Shown here one piece after another: positions 1-7,663 of a DNA stretch of 63,270 nucleotides. Made by a program: the position numbers and the translations under genes. How positions within the stretch are numbered: position 1 is the stretch's first letter; each line of letters starts with the position of its first letter. This DNA comes from Phenylobacterium sp. RIFCSPHIGHO2_01_FULL_69_31 (GTDB lineage: Bacteria; Pseudomonadota; Alphaproteobacteria; Caulobacterales; Caulobacteraceae), in NCBI RefSeq assembly GCF_001824475.1, contig NZ_MHXN01000031.1, positions 1 to 63,270 on the forward strand. Reading direction: 5' to 3'. The notes under the pieces are model-generated. The model made no database searches. It was not told where the DNA came from and saw only the letters and a list, made by a program, of their open reading frames with translations.

Positions 1-254
1 TGGATCGCCGCCCACATGGACCCGTCCTGCTGGAACTGGAAGCCGCGGAAGTCGGCGGGGTCGACGCTGGTCTGGCCGAGCTTGAGCACGTAGGCGCCGG
101 CCGAGGTGGCGGAGGGGCCGGTGGGGAAGTACTCGAACATGACGTTCCCGCCGTCCTGGATCGCCGCCCACATCGGTTCGGCGCGCGCCGCCCCGGCGAA
201 CGCCAGGAGGCCGGCGACAGCCGCCACAAAAGTTTGTCGGATCCCAGGTCGCAT
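1..254 (-). CDS. Secreted protein of unknown function (3' end outside window)
   Basis: The reverse strand reads open from an ATG at 254 to the window edge, so the C-terminus is missing. The first 26 residues form a clear Sec signal peptide: an Arg-containing start, a hydrophobic core (FVAAVAGLLAFAGAA) and an ARA cleavage site followed by EPMW. The mature part is compact, and the string MWAAIQ after the cleavage site recurs, in a 17-base identical DNA repeat, about 50 residues later next to QQDG. This hints at internally repeated units. I do not recognise the family. An exported (periplasmic or secreted) location is well supported; the function is unknown. Confidence 0.7.
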   Translation of the reverse strand, partial: MRPGIRQTFVAAVAGLLAFAGAARAEPMWAAIQDGGNVMFEYFPTGPSATSAGAYVLKLGQTSVDPADFRGFQFQQDGSMWAAI

Positions 255-418
255 ATGCCTTCCCCACGTCGGCTCGGCCATCGATCGAGCAGCCAGTACG
301 TCGTCGCTGACGGCGCCCTTCGGAGCGGGCGCCGATGGGGTGGCTTACAGGGGATTGGGTTCGTGATCGCGGCGCTGACGGAACTGGCGATGGGCAAATC
401 CGGAACTCCAGGGTTCAT

Positions 419-433
419 GTTCGTGCTTTGTTC
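419..433. promoter_or_regulatory. Candidate LexA (SOS) box, GTTC-N7-GTTC
   Basis: Two GTTC direct repeats are separated by exactly 7 bases, the arrangement known for alphaproteobacterial LexA operators. A third GTTC lies at 413-416. A TTGACT hexamer resembling a -35 element begins at 434, directly after the box. The next gene starts at 551. A convincing -10 is not visible, so the promoter assignment is inferred. Confidence 0.45.
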
Positions 434-550
434 TTGACTTTTGCGCGCGTTTCTGGGAGGGTTCGGGCAGGGTCGATCGGTGCGCCTGGGGCTGGATGGC
501 CGGGCGGTGCGGCGGCGCGGCTTTCCTTTCTTTGCGAGCGGGTGACAGCG

Positions 551-1351
551 ATGGCGGCGGGTGAGAAGCCGGCGCGGCGGCGCTATGTGCGCGTGGCCTA
601 TGACGACAAGGTTCCGCGGGTGCAGGAGATGTGCCGGCGGCTGGAGGCGGGGGAGACCTATGCCGACATCTGCCGCGACCCGCGGATGCCGAACCGCTCG
701 ACGATGGACGCCTGGCTGAAGCGGAACGACGAACTGCGCGCGATGGTGGAGGCGGCGAAGGCCGAGGCGGCGCTGAGCTGGCCGGCGCGGCGCGGCTACA
801 ACCGCTGGAGCGAGAAGCGGGCGGAGGAATTCCTGGCGCGGATCGAGGACGGGCGGGGGCTGCGCGAGGTGTGCGCCGAGCCGGACATGCCGGTCCATTC
901 GTCGGTGACCCGGTGGCTGCGCGAGCGGCCGGATTTCGCCGAGGCCTACCGGCTGGCGCGGCAGGCGCAGGCGGATCGGCTGTTCGACCTGGCCTGGACC
1001 ATCGCCCTGGAGGCCAAGACGGCGGAGGTGGCGACGGCGCGGCTGAAGATCCAGACGCTGAAGTGGCGGGTGGGCAAGCTCGCGCCACGCAAGTACGGGC
1101 CGCTGAAGGCCCAGGCGCCCGAGGGGGAGCCGGGGGCGGAGGGCCGCGGGCCGGTGCGCTTCGAAGCGCGGCGCTTTGCGAGGACGCCGGACAACCGGGT
1201 GGTGGAGACCACCCGGGCCGTGCGCGGCATGAGCGTGGAGGAGGTCCAGGCGCTGAGGGCCGCCATCGCCGCCGGGACGGTGACGCCGGAGGACGTGGCG
1301 GCCCTGGCCCGCCGCGCGGACGCGGACCTGGCTCTAGGGGTCGGCCGCTAG
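551..1351 (+). CDS. Terminase small subunit-like DNA-binding protein (orphan)
   Basis: This 266-aa basic protein has two related N-terminal helix-turn-helix-like units, at about residues 18-75 and 85-150. Each has the pattern C-x-[DE]-P-x-MP followed by a W-L pair (DPRMPNRSTMDAWL and EPDMPVHSSVTRWL). This resembles Sf6-type small terminase subunits, which recognise phage DNA for packaging, although many free-standing homologues in alphaproteobacteria have no known role. The C-terminal third is charged and probably flexible. No large terminase, portal or capsid gene is nearby. The open frame extends upstream to 335, but ATG 551 begins the conserved part. Its stop overlaps the stop of the converging neighbour (shared CTAG). 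DNA binding is likely; a packaging role is uncertain. Confidence 0.6.
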   Translation: MAAGEKPARRRYVRVAYDDKVPRVQEMCRRLEAGETYADICRDPRMPNRSTMDAWLKRNDELRAMVEAAKAEAALSWPARRGYNRWSEKRAEEFLARIEDGRGLREVCAEPDMPVHSSVTRWLRERPDFAEAYRLARQAQADRLFDLAWTIALEAKTAEVATARLKIQTLKWRVGKLAPRKYGPLKAQAPEGEPGAEGRGPVRFEARRFARTPDNRVVETTRAVRGMSVEEVQALRAAIAAGTVTPEDVAALARRADADLALGVGR

Positions 1352-1926
1352 GCGGTGAGGGCGCCGTCCCAGAGGGAGGCGGGCTGGGGCAGGAGGATCG
1401 ACTGCCAGACGCCATCGCCGTCCAGGTCGGCGTAGGTGGTTTGTTCGATCTGGCCGTCGTCGAGCTCGGTCTTCACGACGACGCCGTTCACGCGGGCCCA
1501 GGTCTCGTCGCGGTCGATGTCCTCTTGGGTAAGGCGGCCGTTGCGCTCCACCTCGTAGACGGCGGCGACCTGGCCGGCGGCGTCGAAATGGAAGACATAG
1601 GCGTCGTCGTCCAGCACCTGCGTCACCGGCAGGCTGGCCTCGGGGGGCGGGGCTCCGGTGAACAGGCTGAGGTCCAGGGGGCCGTGGCCCTCGGCCAGTT
1701 CGACCCAGCGACCGTCGCCGTCGGTGTCGGCGTAGACGGTCCATTCGGACTGGCCGTCGTCGAGCTCGGTCTTCACCACCAGGCCGGCTTCGAGGCGGTA
1801 GGATTCGTCCTTCTCGATCTTCTCAGGGTCGAGCCGGCCGTTGCGTTCGACTTCGGCGACCGAGATCACCGCGCCGTCCGGGCCGAAGCCGAAGACGTAC
1901 TGGTCGGGTTGCTGGGGTCGGGCCAT
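1348..1926 (-). CDS. Duplicated DxDxDG-repeat protein, unknown function
   Basis: This 192-aa protein is built from two tandem copies of a roughly 67-residue unit. Each contains EVERNGRL, then VVKTELDDGQ, and ends in YAD-x-DGDG-x-W. The D-x-D-G-D-G string looks like a calcium-binding loop (EF-hand or thrombospondin-3 style), so metal binding is plausible but not proven. No signal peptide or membrane segment is seen. The start at 1926 is chosen because AAGGAG lies about 7 bases upstream; an in-frame upstream ATG at 1959 lacks this. The gene converges on the terminase-like gene with overlapping stops. I do not recognise a named family. Confidence 0.65.
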   Translation of the reverse strand: MARPQQPDQYVFGFGPDGAVISVAEVERNGRLDPEKIEKDESYRLEAGLVVKTELDDGQSEWTVYADTDGDGRWVELAEGHGPLDLSLFTGAPPPEASLPVTQVLDDDAYVFHFDAAGQVAAVYEVERNGRLTQEDIDRDETWARVNGVVVKTELDDGQIEQTTYADLDGDGVWQSILLPQPASLWDGALTA

Positions 1927-2103
1927 GCGGGATCTCCTTGGCGTTTGCGATGCGGCCAAGGTGGCGGCGGCGCTTCAGGGCCGCCTCACGCCAAGATTTG
2001 ATTTTGCCCATCTTGGCCGGAGGGCGGCGGCGTTGCCGTCGGCGCATCTAGCGCGCGGGGCCGTTTGACCCTAGCTGTGCTGGAAACAACCAGGAGGTCA
2101 CCC

Positions 2104-3627
2104 TTGCGCCGTCTCGCCGCGTTCACCCTTGCCGCCGCCGTCTCCGCCGCCTCGGCTGAGGCGCGTCCGATCCAGTTCGCGTCGGAGGCGCCCCGGGGCG
2201 GGGCGGCGGTGCTGCCGCTGGCCTCGGAGGCCGATCTCCAGACCCGCGGCGGCGCCCTCGATCCGGCCACGCGGGAGGCGGTCCGCCGGGCGCTGGCCGA
2301 GGCGCGGTTCGAGTACAAGACGGGCAAGGTCCTGACCCTGCGCGGCCTCGGCGGCTACGAGCAGATCGTGGTGCTGGGCGCGGCGGGCGCGGAGGGGCCG
2401 GCGGCCCTGCAGGACCTGGGCGGACTGGCCCGGCGCGAGACCGCCGAGGCCGATGGCGCCGTGACCCTGCTGGCCCAGGGGCTGGACGCCGCGGAGTTGG
2501 CCATCGGCGCGGAGATGGGCGGCTACGCCTATCCGGGGCTCAAAGCGCCGGCCAAGCGCAAGGCCTCGCAGGCCCCGCTGGTGATCGTGGGCGGCCAGGC
2601 CCGGGAGGCGCGCGCGGCCTACGACGCCCGAGGCGCGGCCCTGGCCGAGGGCGTGAAGCTGACCCGCGACCTGATCTCCGAGCCCTCGAACATCAAGACG
2701 CCCCAGTGGTTCGCCGACCGCACCCGCGAGGCGTTCCGCGGCGTGGACGGCGTGACGGTGGAGGTGTTCGACGAGGCCGAGCTCGCCCGGCGCGGCATGA
2801 ACGCCATCCTGAGCGTCGGCCAGGGCTCCACCCGTCCGCCGCGGCTGGTGATCGTGGAGTACAAGGGCCCCGGCGCCACGGGCCGCCCGGTGGTCATCAC
2901 CGGCAAGGGCATCACCTTCGACGCGGGCGGGGTCTCCATCAAGCCGGCGTCGGGCATGTGGCGGATGCGCACGGACATGTCGGGGGCGGCCGCGGCCATG
3001 GGCGCGGTGCTGTCGCTGGCCAAGTCGAAGGCGCCGGTCCACGTGGTGGCCGTGGGCGCCATGGCCGAGAACATGCCCGGCGGCGGCGCCGCGCGGCCGG
3101 GCGACGTGATCCGCGCCTATGGCGGCAAGAGCATGGAGCGGCTGAACACCGACGCCGAAGGCCGCGTTGTCCTCGCCGACGCCATGGCCTATGCGGACGA
3201 GCGCTGGAAGCCGGCCGCGCTGTTCAGCGTCGCCACCCTGACCGGCGCGGTCGGGACGGCGCTGGGCGACGACTATGCCGGCCTCTTCAGCCGCCACGAC
3301 GGCCTGGCCGCCCAGGTCGAGAAGGCCGCCGCCACGTCGGGCGAGGCGGTGTGGCGCCTGCCGCTGCACGAGTCGCTCGCCGAGGACCTGAAGAGCCCGG
3401 TGGCCGATATCCGCGACGTGGTGGAAGGCGGCGGCGCGGGCGCCAGCGTCGGCGCGCATGTCATCGGCTTCTTCGCCGATCCGGCCACCCCCTGGGCCCA
3501 CCTCGACATCGCCGCGGTGGCCTGGTCGAACGAGGCGCAGCCGACGGCCCCCAAGGGCGCGCGCGGCTGGGGCGTGCGCCTGCTGGACCGCTTCGTCCGC
3601 GACTTCGATCCGGCGCGGGTGAAGTAG
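2104..3627 (+). CDS. Exported M17-family leucyl aminopeptidase
   Basis: This two-metal aminopeptidase (507 aa) releases N-terminal residues from peptides. The M17 active site is intact: K268, D273, D291, D350 and E352 as metal ligands and K280 and R354 as catalytic residues, with the signature NTDAEGR. The spacing is the same as I recall for E. coli PepA, offset by two. TTG 2104 is preferred over the upstream ATG at 2065 because GGAGG sits 6-7 bases before it and translation then begins with a classical signal peptide (MRRLAAFTLAAAVSAASAEA). Most M17 enzymes are cytosolic, so a periplasmic role in peptide scavenging is inferred from the leader. Confidence 0.88.
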   Translation: MRRLAAFTLAAAVSAASAEARPIQFASEAPRGGAAVLPLASEADLQTRGGALDPATREAVRRALAEARFEYKTGKVLTLRGLGGYEQIVVLGAAGAEGPAALQDLGGLARRETAEADGAVTLLAQGLDAAELAIGAEMGGYAYPGLKAPAKRKASQAPLVIVGGQAREARAAYDARGAALAEGVKLTRDLISEPSNIKTPQWFADRTREAFRGVDGVTVEVFDEAELARRGMNAILSVGQGSTRPPRLVIVEYKGPGATGRPVVITGKGITFDAGGVSIKPASGMWRMRTDMSGAAAAMGAVLSLAKSKAPVHVVAVGAMAENMPGGGAARPGDVIRAYGGKSMERLNTDAEGRVVLADAMAYADERWKPAALFSVATLTGAVGTALGDDYAGLFSRHDGLAAQVEKAAATSGEAVWRLPLHESLAEDLKSPVADIRDVVEGGGAGASVGAHVIGFFADPATPWAHLDIAAVAWSNEAQPTAPKGARGWGVRLLDRFVRDFDPARVK

Positions 3628-3686
3628 CCACCGCTCCGGCGGCGCCCGAAGGTGGCGTGTGGGCGTGCAAGCGCCTACATCGGGGG

Positions 3687-3878
3687 ATGCAGACTTTCAG
3701 AGCCTATCTTCAGGACGCCGCCGGAACGATCACCTGGGCGGCGTGGATCGAGGCCGCGCACCTCGAGGATGCGCGCGGCCGGGCCGACGCCCTTTGCGCC
3801 GCGGGGACGCCGACGGTGGACCTGTGGTCGTCGAGCGAGCGGAAGGTCTGGCCCGCGGCGGCGCTCGAAGCGGTCTAG
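3687..3878 (+). CDS. Small hypothetical protein (63 aa)
   Basis: A short reading frame 59 bases after the aminopeptidase starts with MQTFRAYLQD and contains the pattern TITWAAWIEA followed by TPTVDLW. GGGGG immediately precedes the ATG at 3687. The composition is unlike a shadow frame (several Trp, a balanced charge pattern). No signal peptide or membrane segment is seen. I do not recognise a family, and it could be a spurious frame. Confidence 0.45.
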   Translation: MQTFRAYLQDAAGTITWAAWIEAAHLEDARGRADALCAAGTPTVDLWSSSERKVWPAAALEAV

Positions 3879-4088
3879 GCGGTTTGCGGAGGCGGGCGCG
3901 ACGCCTTGCCTCGCTTGTTGCGCCGGCGCCCGCAGCCTAGAGCCATGCCTTCCGATCGGACTCGTCCGAAGCCGGCAGGAAAGCTCTATCTCTTTGATCT
4001 CCAGTACGATCTTTGCGCGCGGACCGGCCGCTGACGCCGCGCCCGGCGCCCGGGACGACGATCGAGGAGCCACCCGCCGAGGTTCCGC

Positions 4089-5066
4089 GTGACGGCGCCC
4101 GAGGCGCCGAGGAGCCGGATCGGGCTGGTCGCCTCCATGGCGGAGCTGATCGAGACGTCGCAGGCGGAGACGCCGCGGGTCGTCGACGCCGTGCGGCAGG
4201 CGGCCTTGACCGACCGGTTCCTGACGCCGGCGCTTGGCGCGCTGACGGATTTCTTCCGGGAACTGCGGGCCGAGCTCGACGCCGTGCTGCGCGCGGAGGC
4301 GCCGACGTTCGCCGCCAAGCCCTATCCGCTGGGCCAGTGCCTCCGGATCACCGAGGCGGTGCGGACAGGGCTGGAGACCGTGCGCGCGGATGGGCTGTCC
4401 GCCAGCGCGGCCGAGGGTCATGCCGCCCTGCGCCGGTTCCTGGAGAAGGGCGGCGCGATGCAGCGGGCCTGGGGCGACCTGCGGGGCCAGTACTTCCAGA
4501 ACGCCCTGGTGGTCGGCGCCCTCTATGTGGACGTCTCCAACGACACGGTCGTCGCCGACAAGCCCCCGGTGGAGATCCTGCCGTTCGCCGAGGCCGGGTT
4601 CAGGCCGATCGGCGACTACCTGCATTTCACGAAGATCGCCGAGCGCTACTGGGGCTACCGTTTCGCGCCCAACCACCTGGTCCCGGAACTGGCGCCGTAC
4701 CTGCCGCTGATCCAAATCAGCCCGGCGGGCCGGGTAAGCCTGGGGCCCTCGTACGGCTACATGCTGGGGCTGACGCTGGCGGGCGAGTTCCGCCCGAGCG
4801 AACAGGTGCTGGCCGCCGCGCCCATCGCGCCCGCCTTCCACGCGGCGCTGGCGGCCGCGCTGGTGGATGGACCCATGCCCGTTGCGGCCGGACCGGACGA
4901 GGGCCGCGCCGCCGCGCTGGGCTGGTGCCGCACCTATCGCGCCGAGGGCCGCATCCAATGCGCCGCCACCTACAACCGCGCGCGCCTGGCAGGGCAGGCG
5001 GCGAACCATCGCCTGGCTCGGCTGAAGGTCCTGCCGGTCGCGGGGTCCCGGCCGGCGGTGGCGTGA
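4089..5066 (+). CDS. Hypothetical protein (325 aa)
   Basis: This is a soluble-looking protein with an alpha-helical N-terminal half (residues 10-115, rich in Ala/Leu/Glu) and a C-terminal half rich in aromatic and Pro/Gly residues. Distinctive strings include GQYFQNALVVGALYVDVSND, IGDYLHFTKIAERYWGYRF and LGPSYGYMLGL. There is no signal peptide and no transmembrane segment. The GTG start at 4089 has GAGG six bases upstream; an ATG at 4137 is the alternative. I do not recognise the family. The coherent composition and strong codon bias support it as a real gene. Confidence 0.7.
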   Translation: MTAPEAPRSRIGLVASMAELIETSQAETPRVVDAVRQAALTDRFLTPALGALTDFFRELRAELDAVLRAEAPTFAAKPYPLGQCLRITEAVRTGLETVRADGLSASAAEGHAALRRFLEKGGAMQRAWGDLRGQYFQNALVVGALYVDVSNDTVVADKPPVEILPFAEAGFRPIGDYLHFTKIAERYWGYRFAPNHLVPELAPYLPLIQISPAGRVSLGPSYGYMLGLTLAGEFRPSEQVLAAAPIAPAFHAALAAALVDGPMPVAAGPDEGRAAALGWCRTYRAEGRIQCAATYNRARLAGQAANHRLARLKVLPVAGSRPAVA

Positions 5067-5070
5067 GAGC

Positions 5071-5193
5071 TCAGCGCCTGAGGCTGAGGAACATCGGCAC
5101 CAGATAGACGGCGACCAGCAGGAGGAGGCCGACCACCACGGCGCGGCCGATGAGCTTCTTGCGGCGTTCGGCGTCGGGCGTGTTCGCGGTCAT
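5071..5193 (-). CDS. Single-pass small membrane protein (40 aa)
   Basis: Between the 325-aa gene and the DMT exporter, the reverse strand encodes MTANTPDAERRKKLIGRAVV followed by a hydrophobic helix (VVGLLLLVAVYLVPMFLSL) and a basic RR end. The layout is a short charged cytoplasmic head, a positive RRKK patch and one transmembrane span, with a stop at 5071. It ends 4 bases after the convergent gene stops. Such tiny proteins are often missed. The start at 5193 is the only ATG. The function is unknown. Confidence 0.6.
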   Translation of the reverse strand: MTANTPDAERRKKLIGRAVVVGLLLLVAVYLVPMFLSLRR

Positions 5194-5228
5194 GGGCGGC
5201 TTCTAGCACATCGGCGGCTGCGCGCACG

Positions 5229-6146
5229 TCAGGTCGGCGGGATGTCGGAGGCCAGGTCCTCGGGCGTGCGGGGTTGGCTGGACCAAGCGGCGCCGGCAGC
5301 GGCGGCCATGACGGCGAGGACGCCGGCGAGCTGGGCCGGCGCCAGGCGCTCGTGCAGGAGGAGAAGGCCCGCGAGGGCGCCGAAGGCCGGCTCCAGGCTG
5401 GTGAGCACGGCGAAGGTGCGGGCCGGCATGCGGGGCAGGGCGTACATCTCCAGCGTGAAGGGAATGGCGGTGGAGATGAGGGCGACCACCAGTGCCAGCG
5501 GCAGAAGCTGTGGCTGGAGCAGGGCCTCGAGCCCGGCATGCTGGATGCCCACCGGGACCACCATGACGGTGGCGATGCCCACGGCCAGCGCCGGGGTGGC
5601 GTGGCCGTAGGCGCGGCTGGCCGCCTGTCCCCAGACGATGTAGGCGGCCCAGGACGCGGCGGCGGCCAGGGCGAACAGGAGGCCCAGGGGGTCGAGGCGA
5701 TCGGCGCCGCCCGCGGTCAGGCCGTGGCCCACCAGTCCCCAGACCCCGGCGGCGGCGAGGGCCGCCCAGACGAGGTCGCTGGCGCGGCGCGAGCCGGCGA
5801 TGGCGACGCCCAGCGGCCCCAGGAACTGGAGCGCGATGGCCACGCCCTGGGGCAAACGGCCGAGGGCCAGGTAGAAGAAGAGGATCGCCCCGCCGGTGGC
5901 CAGGCCCAGGCCCAGGAGCGGGCCCAGCGCCACCGCGCCCGGCCAGTGGCGCCAGGGCCGGAGCACGGCGATCAGCATGCCGGCGCCCAGGATCAGGCGC
6001 AGGGCGGCGGCGCCCTCCGCGCCCACGGCGGGGAACAGCCCCTTGGCCAGCGAGGCGCCGACCTGAAACGCGCAGGTGGCGCCGATCACCGCGGCGAACG
6101 GCAGCACGACGGCGAGGGCGCTCGCCCGGGTCCGGCCTGGGCTCAC
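5229..6146 (-). CDS. EamA/DMT-family transporter (RhtA-like exporter)
   Basis: This 305-aa, about ten-helix inner-membrane protein consists of two EamA halves (roughly residues 10-140 and 150-290). The second half contains the typical string TLEPAFGA (here SLEPAFGALAGLLLLHE). Overall it resembles the threonine/homoserine exporter RhtA subgroup, but the substrate cannot be read from sequence. The GTG start at 6146 is preceded by GGAGG. The gene lies just upstream of the 40-aa membrane protein on the same strand, 35 bases apart, so the two may be cotranscribed. Confidence 0.85.
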   Translation of the reverse strand: MSPGRTRASALAVVLPFAAVIGATCAFQVGASLAKGLFPAVGAEGAAALRLILGAGMLIAVLRPWRHWPGAVALGPLLGLGLATGGAILFFYLALGRLPQGVAIALQFLGPLGVAIAGSRRASDLVWAALAAAGVWGLVGHGLTAGGADRLDPLGLLFALAAAASWAAYIVWGQAASRAYGHATPALAVGIATVMVVPVGIQHAGLEALLQPQLLPLALVVALISTAIPFTLEMYALPRMPARTFAVLTSLEPAFGALAGLLLLHERLAPAQLAGVLAVMAAAAGAAWSSQPRTPEDLASDIPPT

Positions 6147-6238
6147 GCGCGCCTCCGACTCATGGGCCGCCAGGATGGGCGGGCGCGGGGCGGGACGGAA
6201 GGTCCAGTTGCGGGCGGGCGGTCAGACCGGTCGGCGCG

Positions 6239-6619
6239 TCAGGCCGGTTCGCAGGCCAGGCCGTTGCGGTTGCTGTCCTGGTGCGGGGAGTAGGCGGGAG
6301 AGCTGCGGGGGATGCTGAAGACCCCGGCGGCGTGGGCGTCCTCGCAACTGGGGAAGGGGCGGCGCGGGAGGTCCTCGGCGACCGCGTGGCCGAGGCTGGG
6401 GCGGACCACCGGGTACATGCGATCGAGGCCGATGCCGATGGCCAGCATGCACAGCGTCAGGCAGATCATGAGCACCGCATCGACGGGGCTGAGCACGATG
6501 CGCCGAGCACGGCGGCCGGCGCCCTGCCGCTGCCACGCCTGGTAGAACCGGCGCTGCAGGCGGGCGGCCTGGTCCAGGCGGCCTGGACCGTCGAGGGACG
6601 GGATCTGGAGCGGCTGCAT
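6239..6619 (-). CDS. Membrane-anchored Excalibur-domain protein
   Basis: This 126-aa protein has a basic N-terminal cytoplasmic segment (residues 1-42) and one transmembrane helix (LSPVDAVLMICLTLCMLAIGIGL). A periplasmic tail ends in DSNRNGLACEPA, the DxNxxGxxCE signature of the Excalibur calcium-binding domain, with a paired upstream Cys in PSCEDAHAAG. The function of these domains is not established; a Ca-binding, cell-surface role is inferred. ATG 6619 is used; a GTG two codons upstream is equally possible. The gene diverges from the formylglutathione hydrolase gene. Confidence 0.7.
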   Translation of the reverse strand: MQPLQIPSLDGPGRLDQAARLQRRFYQAWQRQGAGRRARRIVLSPVDAVLMICLTLCMLAIGIGLDRMYPVVRPSLGHAVAEDLPRRPFPSCEDAHAAGVFSIPRSSPAYSPHQDSNRNGLACEPA

Positions 6620-6758
6620 AGTCACGCTTGGAACATCGCCGCCGATGGGAAAGGCGCGGTGAAGGCCATTGGTTAACTGGCGGACGCGTTGTCGCAGGCG
6701 CCCCGGCGACCTGTTACAGGCCTCAAGGGCAGAGGCTCGCGCGTCACGGAGGTCGCAG

Positions 6759-7595
6759 ATGGAAAACGTCCAGCAGCATCGGACCCACGGCGGGCTTCTG
6801 ACCTACGCCCGCCACGACAGCGCGGCGACCGGCACGCCCATGCGAGCCTCGGTGTTCACGCCGCCGGGAGACGGGCCATTCCCGGTGCTCTATTGGCTGT
6901 CGGGGCTCACCTGCACCGAGGACAATTTCACCACCAAGGCCGGCGCCTATGCCGCCGCGGCCGCCCACGGGGTGATGATCGTGGCCCCCGACACCAGCCC
7001 GCGGGGCGAGGGCGTGGCCGATGATCCGGCCTACGACCTGGGCCAGGGCGCGGGCTTCTACCTCGACGCGATCCAGGCGCCGTGGGCGCCGCACTTCCGG
7101 ATGGAGACCTATGTCACGCAGGACCTCGTGGCGACCGTGGAAGACGCCTTTCCGGCGGACGCGGCGCGGCGTGGGATCTTCGGCCACTCCATGGGCGGGC
7201 ACGGGGCGCTGACGCTGGCCCTGAAGCATCCGGACCTCTACCGCTCGGTCTCGGCCTTCGCCCCGATCGTCTCGCCGACCCGGTGCGACTGGGGCCGAAA
7301 GGCGTTCGCCGCCTATCTCGGCGGGGACGCGGCGGGCTGGGCGGCGCACGATGCTTGCCGGCTGGTGGAGGCGGGCGCGGCGAGGGGCCGCTTCGACGAC
7401 ATCCTGATCGACCAGGGCGGCGCCGACAGCTTCCTGGAGACCCAGCTGAAGCCGGACCTGTTCGAAGCGGCCTGCGGGGCCGCAGGCCAGAAGCTGACCC
7501 TGCGGATGCAGGCCGGCTACGACCACTCCTATTTCTTCATCGCCAGCTTCGTCGCCGATCATGTGGCCTGGCATGCCGAGCGCCTGAGGAGCTGA
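6759..7595 (+). CDS. fghA: S-formylglutathione hydrolase
   Basis: This alpha/beta hydrolase (esterase D family, 278 aa) hydrolyses S-formylglutathione to formate and glutathione, the second step of glutathione-dependent formaldehyde detoxification. The nucleophile elbow GHSMGG places Ser at residue 144. The family strings LSGLTCTEDNF, APDTSPRG and YDHSYFF (catalytic His) are present. ATG 6759 is chosen because GGAGG lies about 7 bases upstream and the protein then has the family's normal length. The partner formaldehyde dehydrogenase gene is not in the window. Confidence 0.93.
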   Translation: MENVQQHRTHGGLLTYARHDSAATGTPMRASVFTPPGDGPFPVLYWLSGLTCTEDNFTTKAGAYAAAAAHGVMIVAPDTSPRGEGVADDPAYDLGQGAGFYLDAIQAPWAPHFRMETYVTQDLVATVEDAFPADAARRGIFGHSMGGHGALTLALKHPDLYRSVSAFAPIVSPTRCDWGRKAFAAYLGGDAAGWAAHDACRLVEAGAARGRFDDILIDQGGADSFLETQLKPDLFEAACGAAGQKLTLRMQAGYDHSYFFIASFVADHVAWHAERLRS

Positions 7596-7619
7596 GGACG
7601 GCGCCCTTTACCCCTGCAA

Positions 7620-7647
7620 TTGCGACTGCTAGTGCGAGCTATTCGCA
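7620..7647. promoter_or_regulatory. Candidate Fur operator upstream of the siderophore receptor
   Basis: A perfect inverted repeat TGCGA-N5-TCGCA occupies 7633-7647, and a further half-site TTGCGAC at 7620-7626 precedes it. This matches the TGCGAAT/ATTCGCA style of Caulobacter-type Fur boxes. It ends 16 bases before the receptor's start codon, where repressor binding would block expression when iron is sufficient. The assignment is by motif and by the function of the downstream gene. Confidence 0.6.
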
Positions 7648-7663
7648 AGTCAAAGGGGTTTCG

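Noticed and set aside
1..173. 17-base direct repeat as an attachment site
   Set aside because: The repeat (1-17 and 157-173) encodes a repeated peptide within one secreted protein and needs no mobile-element explanation.
551..1351. Remnant prophage at the left end
   Set aside because: Only one phage-like gene is present; there is no integrase, attachment repeat, capsid or large terminase, and base composition matches the surroundings.
2098..3501. A 467-codon reverse frame opposite the aminopeptidase
   Set aside because: Antisense shadow in a GC-rich coding region; the forward strand carries every M17 catalytic residue.
6667..6678. GTTAAC near 6672 as a CtrA site
   Set aside because: It has one half-site only, without TTAACCAT or a second half, and neither neighbouring gene is an obvious cell-cycle target.
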